From the NCBI RefSeq assembly GCF_003851045.1, contig NZ_BFBX01000014.1, positions 5,070 through 44,157 of the forward strand: DNA of 39,088 nucleotides. The letters are read 5' to 3'. The position numbers were made by a program, and so were the translations under genes. The notes under the pieces are model-generated. The model searched no databases. It had not been told where the DNA came from and saw nothing but the letters and a program-made list of their open reading frames with translations. This DNA is from Paenibacillus sp. 598K. GTDB lineage: Bacteria; Bacillota; Bacilli; Paenibacillales; Paenibacillaceae. Of this stretch, positions 1 through 7,904 are shown piece by piece; the first letter of the stretch is position 1, and every line of letters starts with the position of its first letter.

Positions 1-167
1 AACGCGCCGTGCTCGGAAACCACGAGATAGCTTTTGCCAATCTCGACATTCGCAGGGTCGACCTGCCTCCACGTGTCATTTGGTTCTTGCGCTGCCTCCG
101 CATGGTTGGAAACGACTAAACCTGCTAGCATTGCAAAGCAAACCAAGAGAGCCGCCATTCTGCGCAT
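1..167 (-). CDS. Secreted protein of unknown function, N-terminal part only
   Basis: This is the first 55 codons of a gene that runs off the left edge. The start is ATG at 167-165, with AAGGAG (178-183) 10 nt upstream. Residues 1-25 form a typical signal peptide: MRRMAALLVCFAMLAG, a hydrophobic core, then an AEA-type cleavage site. The mature part begins with a QEPNDTWRQVDPANVEIGKS stretch, which I cannot assign to a family. It follows the response-regulator gene on the same strand but has its own promoter module, almost identical to the one before the solute-binding protein gene. This suggests an exported enzyme or surface protein of the same sugar regulon (inference). Coding and signal peptide are well supported; the function is unknown. 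Confidence 0.7.
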   Translation of the reverse strand, partial: MRRMAALLVCFAMLAGLVVSNHAEAAQEPNDTWRQVDPANVEIGKSYLVVSEHGA

Positions 168-207
168 TGAGCCACAACTCCTTTTCCTTTTTTCTGATAA
201 GCTCTTT

Positions 208-221
208 TGTAAGTGCTTACA
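208..221. promoter_or_regulatory. cre-like site (probable CcpA operator)
   Basis: The 14-mer TGTAAGTGCTTACA matches the catabolite-responsive consensus TGWAANCGNTNWCA at 13 of 14 positions. It lies just downstream of the -10 element at 227-232 on the minus strand, over the expected transcription start, where CcpA binding would repress. A similar site sits at the same place in the second promoter module (6699-6712). Confidence 0.55.
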
Positions 222-226
222 AGGAA

Positions 227-296
227 AGTATAGTCTGTGCTCACTCAAATTTAAATTCATATCATTGCATCAGTTGTTGCCAAATCTTGCACAAGT
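227..296 (-). promoter_or_regulatory. Promoter module A, with AraC-type direct repeats
   Basis: On the minus strand the -10 TATACT (227-232) and the weak -35 TTTAAA (250-255) are 17 bp apart. Upstream are two direct repeats 22 bp apart, TGCAATGAT (261-269) and TGCAAGAT (284-291). That arrangement is typical of an activator of the AraC family touching a poor -35. The 58 bp at 239-296 match 6730-6787 with only five mismatches. The module drives the partial secreted gene. The nearby YesN-like regulator is the obvious candidate activator (inference). Confidence 0.55.
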
Positions 297-308
297 CTCT
301 AGATTCGA

Positions 309-1448
309 TTAATTCGGGCGAGCATACGCTTCACGGTACTCCTTAGGCGTAGCTCCGTAGTATTTTTTGAACACGCGACTAAAGTGACTTTCGCCCAAAA
401 AGCCGGTATGCTCTGCGATCTGTATGTTCCTCAAACTCGTGCCAATGAGCAGCTCCGCGGCTTTATTCATCCTCACTTGCGTGACATAGGCCCAATAATT
501 AATACCGAATTCCTGTTTGAATGCACGGCTTAATTGATACTTATCGATATCGAATCGATCTGCAACCGTTTGCAAAGTTAAATCCTCTTGATAATCGTTT
601 TCTACATACGTTTTAATCCGACGGACAGCATCCCTCAGCTTGAACCTGGTTCCCGAAGCGGGCGAGCGAAGGGCTTGCGTACTCTCCGTAATTAATTGCG
701 GCAGGTATGCGGTATCTTGGGCAATCGAGCTAATTCCGACGGACAAAGTGTCCGTTGATACCGCCATACTGTCCACCACCGTTTCACTGATTTGACGCAA
801 ACGATCGTCGGTTAAGCCTTCTCCCCCGCCAACGAATACGATTTGCCCGTTGCGGTGTCTCGTACATAGGATACAGTGGTTGTTGATCTCTGTTTGTCCT
901 TGCAATAAGCATGAATAATCAATTTCCGAGTTCAGACTGTCCTCGAATGTCAAAATCGCAAAACGGTCGATGGCGAGAATTTCAAATGCTTTCTGCACGT
1001 TCATGATTGACTCGGAATCAATCTGGCCGGAGTACACCGTTCGATTAATTTCGCTGAGAATCGATTGTCGGGCAGCCAATATGGACGTTTCAACTAAATC
1101 GCTTAAAGATTTCTTAAGCAATTGCGCATCAACCGGTTTCAACAAATACTGGGAAGCCCGGAGTCGAAGCGCATCCCTAGCGTATTCGAATTCATCATAC
1201 GCGCTTAGGATAATCGTCTGCGGTATTTTTTTAAAGCTTTGCATGCGCTCCAACGATTGAATCCCATTTAATATCGGCATATGAATATCCATGATCATGA
1301 GATCCGGGAGCAATTGCTCGACCATGGTTGCCGCTTCCTCACCATCATAAGCATGCTCTACACTCGTTAGTCCAAGCTCCTTCCAATCCATCACTTTGTC
1401 TAAATATCTATGCAATGAGATTTGATCGTCTACTATAAGCAGCTTCAA
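309..1448 (-). CDS. Response regulator, YesN-like (REC + AraC HTH)
   Basis: This 379-residue two-component regulator is partnered with the histidine kinase 18 bp upstream. The N-terminal REC domain (about 1-120) has the acidic pair D7/D8, the phospho-acceptor D54 in MDIHMP, S82 and K104 in LLKPVD. A middle linker of unknown fold follows. The C-terminal 100 residues are a double helix-turn-helix of the AraC family (DLTLQTVADRFDIDKYQLSR and FLGESHFSRVFKKYYGATPK). The start is TTG at 1448-1446, preceded by a GGGGGG Shine-Dalgarno 6 nt away; no ATG fits the REC start better. YesN-type regulators usually control adjacent carbohydrate ABC transporters and secreted glycan enzymes, which matches this locus. 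The substrate is unknown. Confidence 0.9.
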   Translation of the reverse strand: MKLLIVDDQISLHRYLDKVMDWKELGLTSVEHAYDGEEAATMVEQLLPDLMIMDIHMPILNGIQSLERMQSFKKIPQTIILSAYDEFEYARDALRLRASQYLLKPVDAQLLKKSLSDLVETSILAARQSILSEINRTVYSGQIDSESIMNVQKAFEILAIDRFAILTFEDSLNSEIDYSCLLQGQTEINNHCILCTRHRNGQIVFVGGGEGLTDDRLRQISETVVDSMAVSTDTLSVGISSIAQDTAYLPQLITESTQALRSPASGTRFKLRDAVRRIKTYVENDYQEDLTLQTVADRFDIDKYQLSRAFKQEFGINYWAYVTQVRMNKAAELLIGTSLRNIQIAEHTGFLGESHFSRVFKKYYGATPKEYREAYARPN

Positions 1449-1466
1449 CTAGATCCCCCCTTGATA

Positions 1467-3272
1467 TCAATTTCTAGGCAACACAATATAGACCGTTGTG
1501 AATACACCTTGCTTGCTTCGGAGCTTCAATCCGTACTGAGGTCCAAATTTTAAACGAATCCGTTGATTGACGTTGAATAGACCTATACTATCCGGCTTCA
1601 TGTCCTGTTTGTTCAATTGACTCGCAAGCTGACGGTATCGATACTTCTCTATTCCTCTTCCATTATCATGAATAGCGATTAGAATTCCCGTTTTGACGGT
1701 CACCACATGAATCGTCATTTTTGCAGATTGCGGATTTTCCCCAAATCCGTGAAGAACTACGTTTTCTACAAGGGGTTGGAGGAGCAGCTTAAGCACTCTA
1801 TTTTTCAAAACGTCCTCATCCGGGATGTGAAATTGAATATCAATTCGATTATCATATTTCTTGTTCACGATATACAAATAATCTTTGACATTTTGAATCT
1901 CCTGTTTCAGCTCGACCATTTCTTCCGATTGCTTCATGGAGTACCGCAGCAGCCCGCTCAAGGAAAGCACCAAATGATTGGAGTCCTCCGTATTCCCGCA
2001 AACAATTTCGGTTTGCAGCAGTTGCAGCGTATTAAAAAGAAAATGCGGATTAATTTGAGACTGCAGCGTTTTAAGCTCCACTTCTTTTAAGGCAATCTCG
2101 GACTGATAGTTTTGCTTGACCAGAGATTCGATTCGCACGACTAACTCTCTAAATTTATCGCCTATTACGTCCAGTTCGCGATATTTGTAATTATTCTTAA
2201 TCACATAGATGTCGTCTTTTCCAATCTTATCTAAATTGGAAAGCAAGCTTCCGAAGGGAAGAGAGATTTTTGCGGTGATCAAGATTGAGATCAGAATGTT
2301 AAGCAACAAACACAACCAGATAAAGTCGATCAAAGTAGATTTTAACGAGTCTGCTTGTTCGTTAATAACCGACTTTGGAATCGTTGAGATGATACTCCAG
2401 CCTTCTACAGCCGTAGGGTGAAAAATGACAAGTGTTTGTTCTCCAGCAAGCTCTGTCATGAAGCTTCCAGAAAATCCGGGGTAAATACGTTCGATGCCAG
2501 TAAAGTTAAGCTTTGTGCCGATTGCAGCAATCTCTCGGTGTGCGATGATGTTATGCTCATTATCGATCATAAAGATGCTTTCATTGTTATAGGAACTTAA
2601 TTCAAACATCGCATTGATTTTGGCAATATCCAAGTTAGCGACAACCGCACCGATTGTCTTGAGCGTGTAATCCTTTACTGGAAGAGCGATCGATAACGTA
2701 GGCAGGTTATATTTTGAAATATTAGTTTTGAAATAGTAGTCCTGCATATGAAGTCCAAGCGCGATGAAGCCCTTGCTTCCCGTTTCCGAAATGGCCTGCT
2801 TAAACCAAGTCTGCCCGGTAAATGAATAGTCCCATTGCAGAGACTTTCTTCCATCTAGATTATTGACATAATCATTTTTGCCTAAGATTAAAATATCGCT
2901 AATCATGGACTGCAAAGAAGACACACCGAAAGCTACGTCAGCAATATTCCTTTCATGCTGGATCCGCCCTCCGACATCTATCCCTCTGCCTGGTATCATC
3001 ATCCTGCGAACGGAGTGATCGCCAGCCATAAGGACAAGCGAGCGAGTGGCTTCTTCCAGATTAAAGCTCAGACCACGTGCCGCTTGCTCCATCACTTTAT
3101 AGCTGGACTGCGTGACTTCCCTGGTAAGACTTGCTGTTGAATCGCGAACCGATAACAATCCGAGCAGCAACAAGAGCAGGATATTAACGACCAAATAGGA
3201 GAACAAGATCGTTCGAATAATGGTATTTCCGATTAGAGAACGAACTAAAAATTTGATTCCCGTGTTCTTCAT
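1467..3272 (-). CDS. Sensor histidine kinase, YesM-like
   Basis: This 601-residue membrane sensor kinase probably phosphorylates the regulator encoded just downstream. A first membrane helix lies near residues 15-40. An extracytoplasmic Cache-like sensor region runs to about residue 310. A second helix (LIDFIWLCLLLNILISILIT) and a HAMP-like segment come next. The His_kinase motif NPHFLFNTLQLLQTE carries H410 and is followed by a HATPase_c domain with LLQPLVENVVLHGF (N box) and HDNGRGIE (G1 box). The start ATG has AAAGGAAG 6 nt upstream. Length and layout are typical of the YesM/LytS-type kinases that sense sugars or sugar-binding proteins. The signal recognised here is not known. Confidence 0.92.
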   Translation of the reverse strand: MKNTGIKFLVRSLIGNTIIRTILFSYLVVNILLLLLLGLLSVRDSTASLTREVTQSSYKVMEQAARGLSFNLEEATRSLVLMAGDHSVRRMMIPGRGIDVGGRIQHERNIADVAFGVSSLQSMISDILILGKNDYVNNLDGRKSLQWDYSFTGQTWFKQAISETGSKGFIALGLHMQDYYFKTNISKYNLPTLSIALPVKDYTLKTIGAVVANLDIAKINAMFELSSYNNESIFMIDNEHNIIAHREIAAIGTKLNFTGIERIYPGFSGSFMTELAGEQTLVIFHPTAVEGWSIISTIPKSVINEQADSLKSTLIDFIWLCLLLNILISILITAKISLPFGSLLSNLDKIGKDDIYVIKNNYKYRELDVIGDKFRELVVRIESLVKQNYQSEIALKEVELKTLQSQINPHFLFNTLQLLQTEIVCGNTEDSNHLVLSLSGLLRYSMKQSEEMVELKQEIQNVKDYLYIVNKKYDNRIDIQFHIPDEDVLKNRVLKLLLQPLVENVVLHGFGENPQSAKMTIHVVTVKTGILIAIHDNGRGIEKYRYRQLASQLNKQDMKPDSIGLFNVNQRIRLKFGPQYGLKLRSKQGVFTTVYIVLPRN

Positions 3273-3306
3273 TCGGCACTTCCTTTAAGCCATCTATGAT
3301 CTGCTG

Positions 3307-3319
3307 TGAAGCGCTTTCA
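3307..3319. promoter_or_regulatory. Imperfect cre-like palindrome upstream of the kinase gene
   Basis: TGAAGCGCTTTCA is a 13-bp palindrome-like site 35 bp upstream of the kinase start. It equals a cre site with one base missing from one arm. A TATAAT box on the minus strand (3386-3391) lies further upstream, but I find no convincing -35. Catabolite control of the two-component genes would fit the rest of the locus, but the deletion weakens the call. Confidence 0.3.
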
Positions 3320-3486
3320 AATACAATAGATCTATCCCCTCCCAACAAATGTTTTATAATATAGAACGCAGTTTCTTATTATCTTATTATACATGGCCAC
3401 ATAATAGCAAATGAGAATGAAGATGTCTATGTAAATTTTTGTTGGCAGTTGATCCCGGCCCAGCTTTGACCGTTCATAGTCACAGA

Positions 3487-3526
3487 AACCGCCTCAACCT
3501 CAAGCGTGACAAGGGATTGGGCGGTT
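3487..3526 (-). terminator. Weak terminator-like hairpin after the permease gene
   Basis: AACCGCC and GGCGGTT arms frame a 26-nt interior just past the second permease's stop. On the minus strand only three T residues follow, so termination may be partial and allow read-through into the kinase gene. The T-run on the plus-strand side is richer, but no plus-strand gene precedes it. Confidence 0.35.
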
Positions 3527-3558
3527 AACATGTTTTTTTCTTTTTTGTTTGGTTTGGC

Positions 3559-4386
3559 TCAGCCTTTCACAGCACCCGAAGCGATTCCCTTGACGATATG
3601 CTTTTGCATGAAAATAAAGAAAAGGAAGATCGGGAGCAAGGTGACGACCGTAAGTGTCATAAACATCGGCCATTGAACGGTAAATTCACCTTTCGCTCGA
3701 TAAATTTGCAGAACAAGCGTTGAGTTGGAGGACGAGTTTAGAAACAGCATGGGCGCCAAAAAGTCGTTCCATATCCACATCGTCTGAAAAATAATAGCCG
3801 TCGTCGAGATCGGTTTCAGGAGTGGGAATATAATCCGCCAAAAGATGCCCCAAACGCTGCAACCGTCTATGACAGCCGCTTCGGAGAGCTCCCGCGGTAT
3901 CGTTCGCATATAACCCATCATAAGGAAGAACACAAAAACGGAGCCATTCAAGTATAACGCAATGAGACCGTAAAGCCTATCAATGAGGTTCAAACCAGTC
4001 ATCAGTTGGAACAATGGGATAAGAGTCGCCTGAAATGGAATCATAAATCCAGCTAACAAATAGAGCATAGCAAACTTTGTGACACGATTCGCATTGAACA
4101 CAACGGGATAGGCTCCCATCGCGCCGATTAACACAACCAGAGCTACTGAAAAGAAGGTGATGGTCAAGCTATTTCCAAAGCTGCGCAAGAGTGCTGTTTC
4201 TTCGAAAACTTGTACGTAATTCGTTAAGATCCACTCTTTAGGGAGACCTATCGGGTTCCTTGTGGCATCTTGCATCGTTTTGAACGTGTTAATAATGATT
4301 AAATAAAACGGAAAAAAAACAACTAATCCTATCGGGAGCATGACTAGATCAAGAATCCATTTGCGCTTTTGAGAAGTCGTCGTCAT
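3559..4386 (-). CDS. Carbohydrate ABC transporter permease, MalG/UgpE type
   Basis: This inner-membrane permease subunit has 275 residues, the usual length of CUT1-family MalG-like proteins. Six hydrophobic helices are visible. The EAA loop that contacts the ATPase reads EAAVIDGCSVWGIFWRIIFP (about 175-194). Its ATG shares one base with the TAA stop of the upstream permease, so the two are translationally coupled. No ATPase gene lies in the cluster. In Bacillales such importers commonly share a genomically remote MsmX-type ATPase (established knowledge; not visible here). The substrate is unknown, but a mono- or oligosaccharide is likely. Confidence 0.93.
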   Translation of the reverse strand: MTTTSQKRKWILDLVMLPIGLVVFFPFYLIIINTFKTMQDATRNPIGLPKEWILTNYVQVFEETALLRSFGNSLTITFFSVALVVLIGAMGAYPVVFNANRVTKFAMLYLLAGFMIPFQATLIPLFQLMTGLNLIDRLYGLIALYLNGSVFVFFLMMGYMRTIPRELSEAAVIDGCSVWGIFWRIIFPLLKPISTTAIIFQTMWIWNDFLAPMLFLNSSSNSTLVLQIYRAKGEFTVQWPMFMTLTVVTLLPIFLFFIFMQKHIVKGIASGAVKG

Positions 4387-5267
4387 TACAAGTCCTGCTC
4401 CCTTCGTTGCATCATTGTCACCTGGAAGATCGCGATCACGAGTACAATGAGGAAAAATACGACGGACATTGCCGATGCAAGACCGTATTGTGCTTCCGTT
4501 ATTCCCTTTTGCACGATAACCTGAGTGACGGTTAACGTCTCGAAGCCAGGTCCGCCCTTCGTCAATGCGAATGGAATTTCAAACACTTTGAGTCCGCCTG
4601 TAAGGAGCAACATGACGCTAACGGTCATCGCCGGAGCGAGCATGGGCAACGTAATATATCGGGCTTGCTGAAAGCGATTCGCCCCGTCAATGGAGGCTGC
4701 CTCGTAATAATCTTTTGGGATCGATTGTAGAAAGGCTAAGTACAACACGGCATGCCAGCCTGTGATCGCCCAAGTCGCAACGAAAATGGTAGACAGCTTC
4801 GCAAGCAACGGGTCTGAAAGCCAAGGCTGTGCCCCGATGTTAAACAATTGATTGAGGATCTTATTTAATACCCCAGATCCAATCGGGGCCAGAATAAATC
4901 CCCATATATAGGCGATGAGCAACCCACTTGGAATGGAAGGGAAGAAAAAAATGGCCCGATGCAAATTCCTTGTTACAAAATTTTGATCCAATATCATCGC
5001 GAGCGGTATGGCCAAAACGGTCACAAGCAAAGCTTTGCCAAACGTGAATAACAGCGTATAGGAGATGGAAGCACGAATAGCATCATCTACAAATAGCCGT
5101 TCATAGTTTTTAAAACCTACAAAATCATAAATATTCGAATAGCCACCGAAGTTGGTAAAGCTTAAAAACAGAGATTGCAATAATGGATAGATGGTAAACA
5201 AGGTATACACAACGAGAATGGGAAGCAAAAAGGACTGGAACTGTAGCTGTCGTTTAAGTTTGTTCAT
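4386..5267 (-). CDS. Carbohydrate ABC transporter permease, MalF/UgpA type
   Basis: This 293-residue permease is the partner of the MalG-like subunit. It has an N-terminal helix (FLLPILVVYTLFTIYPLLQS), five more membrane segments and the EAA motif EAASIDGANRFQQARYITLP (about 194-213). It lies 76 bp downstream of the solute-binding protein gene, and its stop overlaps the next start. This is the standard order binding protein - MalF - MalG for CUT1 importers. It should form the heterodimeric channel that receives substrate from the lipoprotein. Confidence 0.93.
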   Translation of the reverse strand: MNKLKRQLQFQSFLLPILVVYTLFTIYPLLQSLFLSFTNFGGYSNIYDFVGFKNYERLFVDDAIRASISYTLLFTFGKALLVTVLAIPLAMILDQNFVTRNLHRAIFFFPSIPSGLLIAYIWGFILAPIGSGVLNKILNQLFNIGAQPWLSDPLLAKLSTIFVATWAITGWHAVLYLAFLQSIPKDYYEAASIDGANRFQQARYITLPMLAPAMTVSVMLLLTGGLKVFEIPFALTKGGPGFETLTVTQVIVQKGITEAQYGLASAMSVVFFLIVLVIAIFQVTMMQRREQDL

Positions 5268-5343
5268 GGCTTTGCCTCCAAATTCGAATAGTCAAAAGAG
5301 AGGGAGCAGGCTGCCCCCTCCCCCCTCAATACTCTAATGCTGA

Positions 5344-6651
5344 TTATTCATCCATTTCCTTCAATTTATTGTCAAGGGATGCGGTAGCTTCTTCCGGCGT
5401 TATTTTGTTAGTCGCGATGTCTTGGAACGATACTAAAAATTGGAGTCGCAGTGCTTCTTGGTGTCGATTCCACGAGACCATCGGCAAGTAAATTCGCCCT
5501 TCCATGAGTCCATCTCGATAAGCCGGTTCGTACGCTGGGTGCACTTCAGTTTCATAGCCATGAACGGTTATGATGCCGCCCGTACCCTCCTCGAACTCCT
5601 TTAATCCTTCATTTGTTGTCAAGTATTCAAGGAACAGCAAAGCCTCTTCTTTGTTTTGCGTCTTTTTATTGACAGCAAAGCCTACACCAGGCGCTCCGTT
5701 GTAATACGTGTTGCCAGGCTCCTTACCCGGGATGCCCATAATTTCGAACTCGATATCCGGATTAATCTCCTCAATCGTCGGGATGTTCCAAGGGCCGCCA
5801 GGCACCATAGCTACGTTCTCAAGAGCAAACTCGTTCATGACCTGCTCACTCGTCAGACCGATCATGTCAGGGGACAGAATGCCATTGTCGATCAACCCTT
5901 CTTTCCACATCGTCAACACTTCGGTCCAGCCCTCCGCGAATGTCGCCTCGCCATTAAAGAGCTTTTCGTCAAACGACGGGTCCTTCGACAGTACATTCGC
6001 ACCAAACATCGCGGAATGAATAATGGTGATATCGTGCATTCTGTCATAAAGCGGGAGAATGCCATTATCCTTTAATTTCAGGGACATTTGGACGAATTCA
6101 TCCCAGGTTTGTGGCAGTTCAGTTATGCCAGCCTGTGCAAATAACTTCTTGTTATAAAACAAGCCGCCAGCCCAGCCTGCTTGTGAAAACGCATAGATTC
6201 TTCCATCCTTGCTAACCATCGGCTTGTTGCTGTCCAACATAACGGACATAAACGGCTCATCGGTCAAGTCTAGCGCGAAGTCGCCATCGATAATCTCATT
6301 GCGGTTTTCCGCCGCGATGATGAAAAGATCCGGGGCCGTATCGGACAACAGCATCGTCTGCAGCTTCGCTATGTAATCTGTTACCGGCGGGGCAAATTGA
6401 AAATCGAACGAGATATGTGGATATTTCGCTTGGAAGCCGTCCAGGACGGGTTTCATTTCTTTTTCATTGTTCCAAGAAAGGATGCTAAGCTTGACTGGCG
6501 TCGCTGCTTCTTCACTCGGCGTATTCGTGCTGCTCGTATTTTGGTTGTCCGTATTCCCCTTATTGCTCGGAGTGTTATTACTACTGCAAGCACCGAGCAC
6601 GACGGACATACAAAGAATCGTGGTTAAGAGCATCGAAGACGTTTTCTTCAT
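5344..6651 (-). CDS. Extracellular sugar-binding lipoprotein (ABC transporter)
   Basis: This 435-residue family 1 solute-binding protein has a lipoprotein signal (MKKTSSMLLTTILCMSVVLG followed by ACSS). Lipidation is predicted at the cysteine near residue 22. A Ser/Thr/Asn-rich linker follows, then the bilobal binding domain: LSILSWNNEKEMKPVLDGF near the start, and AAENRNEIIDGDFALDLTDE. A GGPWNIP segment and PGVGFAVNKKTQNKEEALLF (about 330-350) are typical of the family. The ATG is preceded by AGGGGG. It is first in the transporter operon and sits behind promoter module B. It delivers the unknown sugar to the two permeases and may also present it to the YesM-like sensor (inference). Confidence 0.93.
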   Translation of the reverse strand: MKKTSSMLLTTILCMSVVLGACSSNNTPSNKGNTDNQNTSSTNTPSEEAATPVKLSILSWNNEKEMKPVLDGFQAKYPHISFDFQFAPPVTDYIAKLQTMLLSDTAPDLFIIAAENRNEIIDGDFALDLTDEPFMSVMLDSNKPMVSKDGRIYAFSQAGWAGGLFYNKKLFAQAGITELPQTWDEFVQMSLKLKDNGILPLYDRMHDITIIHSAMFGANVLSKDPSFDEKLFNGEATFAEGWTEVLTMWKEGLIDNGILSPDMIGLTSEQVMNEFALENVAMVPGGPWNIPTIEEINPDIEFEIMGIPGKEPGNTYYNGAPGVGFAVNKKTQNKEEALLFLEYLTTNEGLKEFEEGTGGIITVHGYETEVHPAYEPAYRDGLMEGRIYLPMVSWNRHQEALRLQFLVSFQDIATNKITPEEATASLDNKLKEMDE

Positions 6652-6698
6652 TTTCGTAAACCCCCTGTGGAATCATTGTGTTGGCGATAAGCACTGGC

Positions 6699-6712
6699 TG
6701 AAAGCACTTACA
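6699..6712. promoter_or_regulatory. cre-like site (probable CcpA operator)
   Basis: TGAAAGCACTTACA matches the cre consensus at 13 of 14 positions and overlaps the expected transcription start of the transporter operon, 6 bp downstream of its -10. It has the same relative position as the site at 208-221. Confidence 0.55.
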
Positions 6713-6717
6713 GGTTG

Positions 6718-6787
6718 AGTATAATGCTTGCTCGCTCAAATTTGAATTCATATCATTGCATCATTTGTTGTCAAATCTTGCACAGGT
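6718..6787 (-). promoter_or_regulatory. Promoter module B, with AraC-type direct repeats
   Basis: On the minus strand, -10 TATACT (6718-6723) and -35 TTCAAA (6741-6746) are spaced by 17 bp. Direct repeats TGCAATGAT (6752-6760) and TGCAAGAT (6775-6782) lie 22 bp apart, immediately upstream. The 58-bp block 6730-6787 is about 91% identical to 239-296. It should drive the binding-protein/permease operon. The intact spacing of repeats, -35 and -10 in both copies argues for function. Confidence 0.6.
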
Positions 6788-6855
6788 GTATGGCGAATAA
6801 ATTCCTCATGCGCCAAACAGCATGCCGAGGCTCTTGCCGCCGACAAGCGACGAAA

Positions 6856-6900
6856 AGGCTGTCCCGATAGTCATCTGGCGATGACTTTTCGGGACAGCCT
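6856..6900 (-). terminator. Rho-independent terminator of the merR operon
   Basis: A perfect 12-bp stem (AGGCTGTCCCGA with TCGGGACAGCCT) starts right after the stop of the membrane-protein gene. Four T residues follow it on the minus strand. Confidence 0.8.
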
Positions 6901-7311
6901 CTACTGTTTCTTCTTCATTCTTGTGCCCAGAATGATTAAGGCGATGTAGATTAGAATAGCAACCGAATCTATAAATGTATCCGTAAGCGCCGAAACATCA
7001 AGCAATGCCGTTATACCAAGTATGACCATTAGTCGGACGATCAGGATCGCGACGATCATCCATGCGACAAGCTGTATTTTTGATCGCTCGATTTGAAATG
7101 ACATGATCATGAATGCGATGCCGATGACCAGATTTTCCGCCGTGATGATGTGCCAAACGTAGGTGAATACCGTCTGGGTACCCAAAGAAATCGCCTTCAT
7201 ATCAAGTGTCGGTAGCACGGCAGATTGCCCGTTCCATGCGTGAGTGACCGCAAACAATATCGCAAGAACGCCTGCAAATAGATAATAAAAATTCCTAATC
7301 CTAATGTTCAT
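6901..7311 (-). CDS. Small four-helix membrane protein, unknown function
   Basis: This 136-residue integral membrane protein has four hydrophobic stretches: FYYLFAGVLAILFAVTHAW near the start, AENLVIGIAFMIM, LVAWMIVAILIVRLMVILG and TFIDSVAILIYIALIILG. A basic RMKKKQ tail closes it. I do not recognise the family. The chosen ATG (7311-7309) overlaps the end of the MerR gene, which implies coupled translation. A longer in-frame start is possible, but it would lie inside merR and adds a non-membrane leader with no ribosome site. It is probably regulated by, and works with, the MerR protein, for example in drug or stress response (inference). Confidence 0.75.
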   Translation of the reverse strand: MNIRIRNFYYLFAGVLAILFAVTHAWNGQSAVLPTLDMKAISLGTQTVFTYVWHIITAENLVIGIAFMIMSFQIERSKIQLVAWMIVAILIVRLMVILGITALLDVSALTDTFIDSVAILIYIALIILGTRMKKKQ

Positions 7312-7768
7312 CACAGCCCTCCTTGAAAAATGGCTTTTCATTCTTTTGGATATCCTTGTAAAGCTCACGGACGAACTGTGCCAACCGTTGGTCGCTTTCA
7401 TTATTAAAGTCTCTTAACGTTTCGGCTGCTAAGTTGAGCAGCTGTCTGACCCTTTCCAGATGATCAATCTTTTTAAGTATTTCTGCATTTTTGTTATCGA
7501 GGAACGCTAAAACCTCTTCGCAGTAAGCGGAATCGATAGCTTCCAGCTTACGGAACCCAAATTTCCCCTTGATTTCGTCAAGAGAAAAGTCCGCGTACTG
7601 CATGATCTGAATATTCATGACATGGATAAGGTCTTCCTTTGAATACCTCCGGTATCGATTATCTTCCCGGGACGGCGAGACGATCCCAATCCGATCATAA
7701 TAACGAAGCGTATCCTTGGAAATCCCAAGCATCTGCGAAACCTCTTGTATAGAATAATGTTTTTCCAT
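7301..7768 (-). CDS. MerR family transcriptional regulator
   Basis: This 155-residue regulator has an N-terminal winged HTH, YSIQEVSQMLGISKDTLRYY (5-24), then the RYRRYSKEDL wing and a coiled-coil dimerisation helix (about 85-120). No cysteine cluster typical of metal sensors is visible in the C-terminal part, so a drug- or stress-sensing member is more likely. It is the first gene of a two-gene operon with the membrane protein. The start is fixed by the HTH beginning at residue 5, yet no Shine-Dalgarno lies before it. The promoter's -10 ends only 6 bp upstream of the ATG, which implies a leaderless transcript. It almost certainly autoregulates through the 19-bp-spacer promoter. Confidence 0.9.
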   Translation of the reverse strand: MEKHYSIQEVSQMLGISKDTLRYYDRIGIVSPSREDNRYRRYSKEDLIHVMNIQIMQYADFSLDEIKGKFGFRKLEAIDSAYCEEVLAFLDNKNAEILKKIDHLERVRQLLNLAAETLRDFNNESDQRLAQFVRELYKDIQKNEKPFFKEGCDEH

Positions 7769-7774
7769 GCATTC

Positions 7775-7805
7775 AGAATATCATTGGAGTTGACTCCAAT
7801 GTCAA
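7775..7805 (-). promoter_or_regulatory. MerR-type promoter with 19-bp spacer and dyad operator
   Basis: On the minus strand -35 TTGACA (7800-7805) and -10 TATTCT (7775-7780) are separated by 19 bp instead of 17. The spacer is nearly filled by a dyad, ATTGGAGTCAACTCCAAT (7783-7800). Overlong spacers with a central dyad are the hallmark of promoters that MerR proteins untwist. It drives the merR/membrane-protein operon. Confidence 0.8.
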
Positions 7806-7904
7806 GCCGCACCATCAAAATCAATCTGAAAGCATGTTTAAATAGAATCAATGCGGTTGAAGAAAAACTGATCAATATCAAGATTTAGTTGGGAGGTGCT
7901 GAAG

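Noticed and set aside
3487..3540. Plus-strand terminator with T-rich tail
   Set aside because: No plus-strand gene precedes it; it is more likely a weak minus-strand hairpin after the permease.
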